64,000 nt of DNA from Isoetes taiwanensis. Taxonomy: Eukaryota; Streptophyta; Lycopodiopsida; Isoetales; Isoetaceae. The notes under the pieces are model-generated. The model worked only from the letters and a program-made list of their open reading frames with translations, was not told where the DNA came from and made no database searches. How positions within the stretch are numbered: the stretch's first letter is position 1; each line of letters starts with the position of its first letter. Shown piece after piece: positions 58,325 to 64,000 of the stretch. Position numbers and translations under genes: made by a program. Location: positions 2,752,007-2,816,006 of the forward strand of contig JAJEKV010000001.1 in the NCBI GenBank assembly GCA_021234155.1. The letters are read 5' to 3'.

Positions 58325-58915
58325 GGGGCCAAAACACCGAAGTTTTGCTCCAACTTTGTTAATTCCAACTGCAGAACTTAGTAACACATTCTACTTACAC
58401 CTGATTTAACACATTAACATGATCAAAACATAAATTTATATTTACAATAAACTAGCAATCTTCTTTCTGCTGAGAGCTCGTGGATGTTGCACCCGAGTTC
58501 TTGATAGTCGAGAAGGTTCTTCATGCAGATGATTAACGTATGTCTTCCATTCGATGAAGATTGTTGATAGGTCGGTTGTGCCCTGTACTGCTCGCTTCGT
58601 TTGTAGAGGTATTTGCCATAGTGCTTCCTCTCTTGGGTCGCCTGGGTCTTCAATGTCTTCAAAAGTCATGCTCCTTGCCCTTCTGTGGCTCTAGCCTTGT
58701 ACCTTAAAAGCTATTGCTTCTATTTCTAAATAAACTGTAGTTTGGGAGACAGAATTTAGGGTTTGACCTATTTTGGTCATTTTGAGGAGGATTATAATAT
58801 TTTTAGCTAATTTGAGGTCATAAATGGATTCTAGACTCTTTAATGGTCCTAACGCAACAAATTTCAAGCGATTTGGAGCTGTATAACTCAAGTTACGAAG
58901 GTTCAAAGTTTTGAC

Positions 58916-58985
58916 CACTCACACAGTGCGCCAGGGTCGAATTGGTTTGCAAACCAAATTGGTCTGGGCGCACTCTGTGAGGGGT
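58916..58985 (-). repeat. Leader hairpin repeat, copy C
   Basis: Same arms as copy A (CACTCACACAGTGCGCC and GGGCGCACTCTGTGAGG) with centre TTGGTTTGCAAACCAA. Followed by CACCTCTTTTTGG, as in copy D. Confidence 0.88.
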
Positions 58986-59130
58986 CACCTCTTTTTGGGG
59001 TCCAATTTTCAATTTACAAGGGGTTTCTTAGTGTTATAATATGCAAAACTAGCTAGAATCAAGGAGATAAGCTGAACTGCACCATTAGTTTAGCTAAATT
59101 ATACATCTAACTAGGTCAACATGGGTCCAC

Positions 59131-59200
59131 CACTCACACAGTGCGCCAGGGTCGAATCGGTTTGCAAACCAAATTGGTCTGGGCGCACTCTGTGAGGGGT
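59131..59200 (-). repeat. Leader hairpin repeat, copy D
   Basis: Same arms, with centre GGTTTGCAAACC. It is the copy closest to the primer binding site, about 200 bp away. Confidence 0.88.
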
Positions 59201-59401
59201 CACCTCTTTTTGGCCATTTTAGGTTGGGTTTTTGCTAAAACTTATCACTACTCTTAGCATTAACCTATTGCTGCACTACAATTGGGAAAAAATTTTCCCA
59301 ATTTTCGAGGTTCTTGCTTGGGAGGTTGTTCCCAAGACTGGAAGTCTACTGTTAGTCCTAAGGAAAATGGTCAGTGCTCGATCCTGGTCTACCAAGATCA
59401 T

Positions 59402-59413
59402 GCTCTGATACCA
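59402..59413 (-). promoter_or_regulatory. Primer binding site for initiator tRNA-Met
   Basis: Minus strand TGGTATCAGAGC, one base inside the 5' LTR. It is complementary to the 3' end of plant initiator tRNA-Met and sets the element's orientation. Confidence 0.93.
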
Positions 59414-59414
59414 C

Positions 59415-61058
59415 TGTGACGTCCCCTACTCCTTATACGATGCCCACATCGTATTCGAAGGAGGAGCATTCCCCCTGGCAGCTACACTGACAGGGGCCAT
59501 CCACCTGACTCCACTCCCATCGGGATGAGCCAGCAAGGGAAGAATGGATGTGTCATTCACCCGTCTTCCATCGGGTCGACCTATCTGCGGAAGCGTGAAT
59601 AAACAAACGTGAGCACAACTAACAGTAAACAAATACAAGTACCTCGAGAGGTGAATACAATACAACATCACAGAGATAGCAATACCATAGAAATAACATC
59701 ATCACATAACATAAATAACAAGAGGGGAGATCCTACCCAGGGCTCAGACTCCAGGGGGATGACTGACGGCTAGGGTCTCCAGAGTTCATTGCAGACAGAA
59801 TTCATGGCAATGGATTTGGCTGGCATAGAACATGGCTTAGGGTAGTCCACTCCATCCGCCCCTCCCGTGCACACTTTGCAGAGTAGGCTGAAAAGTGTTG
59901 GGACTTGGCCGTAGCCTGCCGGGTGAATAGCCAGAGGGGCTACTACTACTGGGTTGCATCTCCCCAGCCCCGATGAGGCAGGAAGAGAGTTGCCTCCCCT
60001 CCAGAGGCATCCATGCTCATCACAGGCGGCTAGAGGGCCACTGCCCTTATTCGACTTGAACTCACTGGAAGGTCATATTCACCACCCCACGAGTGTCGAG
60101 CTCATGCCTTGCCCACACGCAGTGACAAGCCATTAAGCCTAGCCCACAGAGACCCCCGATAGGCCTTACTACCAGAGGGGTCAGTCCGTGATGAGACAAG
60201 TTCCTCCTTATCAACCGGCCTAGCCCCTTCACCCACAACCAGGCGGGTTCCTGTGCACGGGCCGCATATAATTGGGAACTAGTGGTGCTACCTAGGATCA
60301 TCTGCTACACAGCTTTAGGTCTCTACCCCCCTTCCCAATACATGGAGATCACAGAGTGAAATACATACAACATCACAGAACTGAAATAGAGAATATCATC
60401 TAATCTATCTACCTAAACAACAGAGTTAGGTTCCTTAGTTAGGGCTTATGATCTCGGGATCTATAAGGCCTCTAGAGTTGATCTAACATACTAAACCAGC
60501 CTATTGCCTTGCCCAAAGACGGCTTTGCACAACAGAACAACTAGATACCTGCTCCTTGACCCGCTCCTGACCCTCGGAAGGCGTCCATGCTCCTGATCTT
60601 GCTGAAGATGGCTGCTAATCGATAATCACAGCAAATCCGCTTTCCGGAGCTCAAAGAATGCATTGAAGTCCATACTTGGCCGAAATGTCTCAAGAGAACC
60701 CTGAACTCGAGAGAGGAAAGGAGCTCTAGGAAAAACCCTAAAATGCAAAGAGAAGAAAGGTTTAGAGTTTAAGGGGAAAGCCCTTTTATAGAAACCCTTA
60801 GGGTTAGGTTAGATATTGGCCAAATGGGATTTAGCCATTTGGCAATGGGGTCCATGGGGTTATTAATTGTGTATGTTTATTTAACATGCACAACATTCAA
60901 TGTTGCCCCCTAGGTGCAACCCTTGCCCCCTAGGTGCAACCCTTGCCCCCTAGGTGCAACCCTATACGTCTCGCAAGTACATGTCATCCGTGACATGTAC
61001 AGGTGACGTGGCAGTATAATATACGTATTTGGGGCGTATATTATGTTGGAACGTCACA
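59415..61058 (-). repeat. 5' LTR of the nested element
   Basis: 1644 bp, TG...CA, same structure as the 3' LTR. A minus-strand TATA box (TATAAAAGG) lies at about 60790-60782, and three 20-bp direct repeats (TTGCCCCCTAGGTGCAACCC, 60903-60962) lie about 120-180 bp upstream of it, where U3 enhancers usually sit. An extra ACATGCACAACATTCAA at about 60884-60900 is missing from the other LTR. Confidence 0.93.
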
Positions 61059-61063
61059 TGTTC
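61059..61063 (+). repeat. Target-site duplication, right copy
   Basis: TGTTC, matching 49382-49386. Confidence 0.92.
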
Positions 61064-61504
61064 CTGGCCTGTTCTGGCATTCAGGTCTCCCATCAATATC
61101 ATAGGTCCCTGGACTTTCCATTTCATCATACTTTCCCCCAGGTCCATTAGTTCCAATTTGTCACTGTTTGACGGGTAATATGCTACAATCAGGGTTAACT
61201 CTTTTTTATCTTACAATTGAATGCCTAACATCATGTACCTTTTATTGATATCCGAATGTAAAATACATACATTATTGGCTATACTTTCTCTTACATAGCG
61301 CGCTAATCATGCATTCTCCCTTCCTATCTTAAAATCTTTGTCTTTCCAACATGTGAAAAGCCGAGACCCTTCCTCCTCTGGCAATCTCTTGACATTGTGC
61401 TCCCATGTTTCTACTAGGCATATTATGTCACAGTTATGAGCTTCCTCGAGCCTTTCCCCATCATCCCACAGGTATCCTGTGCAGTTCCAGTACCATATGG
61501 TCAA
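61059..61504 (-). pseudogene. LINE ORF2 start: endonuclease N-terminal part
   Basis: The minus strand from 61504 reads TIWYWNCTGYLWDDGERLEE, ICLVETWEHN and, after a frameshift, MILMGDLNARTGQE, where the LTR element interrupts it. WNCTG, ETWEH and GDLNAR are endonuclease landmarks. The reading overlaps the end of ORF1 by a few bases. The other half is at 49386-47700. Confidence 0.85.
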
Positions 61505-62780
61505 CGCCTTTTCCCTTTGGGCTGTTCCTTCAGGTTCTCTGCTTGTTCCGGTCCGTTGGTTACCTTCCTGGGCCGTCCCCTGGTTTTTGAAGTCGAAATT
61601 GGGCCCATATGCCCGTTTTGATGTGCATGTTCCTCGCTGCCTTCATTTCCTCTTCCATCTTCTGCACAAGGTTGTATCACCACGGGGGTCATCTCTGCTG
61701 GAGCTCCTCCATCCAGTCCCTGTGTTGTCATTATCGGGGTATTTGTACTCCCCCCTTCCTGCCCCTTGGCCTCCAGTCTCCCTGTGTCCTGGTCCTGTCC
61801 CTGGAATGGCTGGTCCCTGATCCACTTGTGCCGGTACACTTTCCCATGCCCGACTCCTGCATGTATTCCTGCTTGATTCAGTTCCCTGGCCTTGGCCAGT
61901 TCCCTGTGTAGCCCCTGCGCTGCATAACTGTTAGCGCTTCTTGCACCTTGATCCCATTCCTCAATCTGGATCCCATGCGCAGTATTCGTCCCTTGGCCGC
62001 CATATCCCTGAATGTCAGATTTATGTGCCTTGCTCGTCCCCTCCACTGCCCCGAGCGTATTGCTTTGGCAATTATGCTTCGGTGCTCTTTGAAAACTGCT
62101 TCCACTATTTCTGCAGTAACTCGATACGTATCTTCATTAGGTTTCTTTGCCACCCCTATCAGCCTAACATCATGTTTAATCCTATTCTGTTCTTCGAATT
62201 CCATGAGGTGCGATTTTATTTTATCAAAGGATTCCCATGCATCTAACTCAACATTCACCTTTTCTAGATCAACCAACTTTGCATGATCTTGGCTTTTTCT
62301 TCCTCGATTTCGTTTATTCTTCGTTGCATCTTGTATTCTGACATCCATGCTGGATATGGCTATCTTGTTGCGATTAGTCGTTTCTACCAGTGTATTGAAT
62401 GCCTCCATGCTTGGAATTCTGGTCTCCAGTTGCTTATTCATCTGGGCCAAGAAATCTTTGAGGTCTTGCTGGCTCACTGGTGCCCTCGCTGTATCCCCTA
62501 TCTTCTGTTGGCTGTGAACTGTGTGATCTGCCATTGATCCTCTGGCGCAGTTCTCAGTGATGATTTTCTTCCGTCTGAGGCTGTAGGGTTGTGATAAGGC
62601 TTCTCCTTCGGTATCGATGCTGTTTCTCCCCGGAGATATATTTGCTATCCAAATGGTTCCTTTTTTGAAAAAGCCCTTAATACTAGGATTGAAATTGCCA
62701 TAATTATTCTGCCCACTTTTCTGCATTATTCGATTCGCTATTTCACATACCCCATAAACCTGAACTTTATTGGTTTCCAT
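61501..62780 (-). pseudogene. LINE ORF1 (coiled-coil, RRM-like), one frameshift
   Basis: The frame 62780-61878 (300 residues) starts at an ATG and has a helical, charged middle (LAQMNKQLETRIPSMEAFNT and following). Next comes VNVELDAWESFDKIKSHLME, then DVRLIGVAKKPNEDTYRVTA, EIVEAVFKEH and INLTFRDMAAKGRILR. This order, coiled coil then RRM-like then C-terminal domain, is that of L1-type ORF1 RNA-binding proteins. After a frameshift at about 61900-62040 the C-terminal Gly/Gln-rich part runs to a stop at about 61501 with a basic end (RGRPRKVTNG). ORF1 binds the LINE RNA as a trimer and forms the RNP with ORF2; this copy is inactive. Confidence 0.75.
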
Positions 62781-62939
62781 CTGTTTTGATGATGAGGATG
62801 GTTGGGATCGCCAATTCTGTTGATTGGCCAGAGTGGTCCTCTCTACACAATGACTGTGTTTCCCAGTAATTCCAATATTAGGTTTCTGACTCTACTTGAT
62901 TAATTTATTTATTTCTTAGGAACCATATCCTTATCACTT

Positions 62940-63590
62940 TGGTGGGTCCGGGTACCAGTTGGAGGGTCGAACCCTCGCTATCCTGGCCTATGGCAGGATT
63001 CGCAATCCTCAGTCCGTGGTATAGCCCAGTCCCCTTGTTGATGATGGTTTAGTTATGATGTGTCCTTTCTGCTAGCGTGTCATTCTTTCTGATGTGTCTC
63101 ATGCCTGCTATACAGTGAGGGTTCGAGTTTATGGCGGTTCGGATTACCAGCTGGTGGGTCTAGCCCTCGCTATCCTGGTGTACGGTGGAGGCTGGGCCTC
63201 TCTGTCCTGTATATTGCTCCGTCTGCCTTTTACTCATTTGGGAGACATCATTTGCTCATTATTTTGGGATTTGCAATCCTCAGTCCGCAGCATAGCCCAG
63301 TCACCTTTATGACGATGGCTTAGTGGTGATGTGTCATTCCTGCTGATGTGTCATTCCTATTGATGTGTCTCATGCCCACTATACAGTGAGAGTTCGAGTC
63401 TATGGTGGTCCGGAAGTACCAGTTGGCGGGTCTAGCTCATCACTATCCTGGTGTACGGCGTCTCTCTGTCCCATATCTTGCTCCGTCTGCCTTTTACTCA
63501 TTTGGAAACATCATTTGCTCATTATTTTTGGATGTATCCTCTATGCTTTGTGTCGAAACCTTCTCCATTTAGTAAAAGGCTCTCATCGTT
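62940..63590 (-). repeat. LINE 5' UTR tandem units, about 2.5 x 270 bp
   Basis: Units share TGATGTGTCTCATGCC, ATACAGTGAG, TACCAG, GGGTCTAGC, CGCTATCCTGG and CAATCCTCAGTCCG, repeated at about 62941, 63091 and 63362 with a period near 270 bp. They lie directly 5' of ORF1 on the coding strand, where LINE promoter monomers are found. Confidence 0.75.
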
Positions 63591-63648
63591 GTGGGCAGAT
63601 TCATGTTATTTTACATCCCCCGTACTTTTCAAAAAGTTTTATATCTGA

Positions 63649-64000
63649 CCAAGTGTATCACCCTTTGGGGCACCTATTCTCTTCGTGAAGAAGAAAGATG
63701 GAAGTCTTAGAATGTGTATAGATTACCGACAACTCAACAAACAAACGGTAAAGAATAAATACGCATTACCAAGAGCAGATGATCTAATGGATCAACTTCA
63801 AGGGGCAAAGATATTCTCCAAAATTGACTTAAGGTCAGGATACCACCAAATAAGAATAAAAGAAGAAGATGTTCATAAAACAGCTTTCAGAACACGCTAT
63901 GGTCATTATGAATTTACAGTTATGCCCTTTGGCCTATCAAATGCACCAGCAACGTTCATGAAGCTGATGAATGATATTTTCAGAGAGTTCTTGGATGATT
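63649..64000 (+). pseudogene. Ty3/gypsy reverse transcriptase, start of domain, runs off window
   Basis: The frame from 63649 reads [80 protein letters not shown] and [18 protein letters not shown]. This is the fingers-palm start of a gypsy RT, including the first catalytic aspartate in KIDLRSGY. The YLDD box would lie beyond position 64000. A TGA at 63646-63648 replaces the residue usually just before PSxSP (often Arg, so CGA to TGA is plausible). The element lies outside the LINE and on the opposite strand; its extent to the right is unknown. Confidence 0.9.

Larger units (their letters stand above)
49387..61058 (-). mobile_element. Non-autonomous LTR retrotransposon (Ty3/gypsy-derived), 11.7 kb
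   Basis: Two LTRs of about 1.62 kb (49387-51005 and 59415-61058) begin TGTGACGT and end ACGTCACA, and are flanked by the TGTTC duplication. The primer binding site (minus strand, 59413-59402) and purine tract (minus strand, 51018-51006) set the minus orientation. The interior has a degenerate gag-like frame and a remnant of the pol C-terminus but no protease, reverse transcriptase or RNase H frame, so it would need proteins from another element. It is inserted in the endonuclease region of a minus-strand LINE. Confidence 0.93.

Noticed and set aside
58051-59200. Evenly sized repeats that might suggest a CRISPR array
   Set aside because: Spacing is irregular (204, 661 and 215 bp), units are hairpins within an LTR element, and the host is eukaryotic.
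49387-61058. Segmental duplication of 1.6 kb
   Set aside because: Primer binding site, purine tract, TG...CA ends and a target duplication identify the pair as LTRs.

Overview
The window reads as a repeat-rich nuclear region of a large plant genome. The evidence is one spliced gene for a JAZ/TIFY jasmonate-pathway repressor (34149-35212), a decayed plant-type TPR-SET gene piece (21448-22010), two initiator-tRNA-Met primer binding sites of the kind plant LTR elements use, and several nested LINEs and LTR elements. Flanks are AT-rich with T-rich introns. No bacterial, organellar or viral gene order is present. A non-flowering plant (for example a fern) is possible given the two tyrosine-recombinase genes, but that is only a guess.

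Layout. 1-2.5 kb: short direct and tandem repeats, with a tiny LINE tail inserted in one duplicate. 4.3-6.2 kb: a broken, intron-containing Crypton-type (DUF3504-like) tyrosine recombinase gene. 6.5-10 kb: a LINE tail, an LTR remnant with primer binding site, a dispersed repeat (called R1 here), a foldback element and an unrecognised gene fragment. 12.4-13.5 kb: a 5'-truncated LINE ending in a 3'-UTR hairpin and an (ATTCTC)n tail. 16-20.7 kb: microsatellites, a Helitron-like 3' end, a second tyrosine recombinase of a different, DIRS/PAT-like type, and a GC-rich palindromic MITE. 21-26 kb: TPR-SET pseudogene and Pif1-type helicase remnants. 31.9-33.1 kb: a non-autonomous Helitron with both ends. 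34.1-35.2 kb: the JAZ gene, the only apparently intact host gene. 36-46.7 kb: two head-to-head LINEs; the right one is split by about 5.5 kb of R1, foldback and poly(A)-tailed retroposed sequence. 46.7-47.7 kb: a broken gene fragment that may be DNA-methyltransferase-like. 47.7-63.6 kb: a LINE on the minus strand split by an 11.7-kb LTR retrotransposon (49387-61058), with a perfect 5-bp target duplication whose removal restores the LINE reading frame. 63.65-64 kb: start of a Ty3/gypsy reverse transcriptase that runs off the window.

The most interesting items are the two unrelated tyrosine recombinases, the four-copy hairpin array in the leader of the LTR element, the LINE 3' hairpin plus hexamer tail seen at several loci, the Helitron ends, and a systematic CG versus CAG/CTG difference between repeat copies that looks more like base-calling trouble at methylated CHG sites than evolution. 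Apart from the JAZ gene, nothing here appears to form a working pathway; most of the window is layered mobile-element history.
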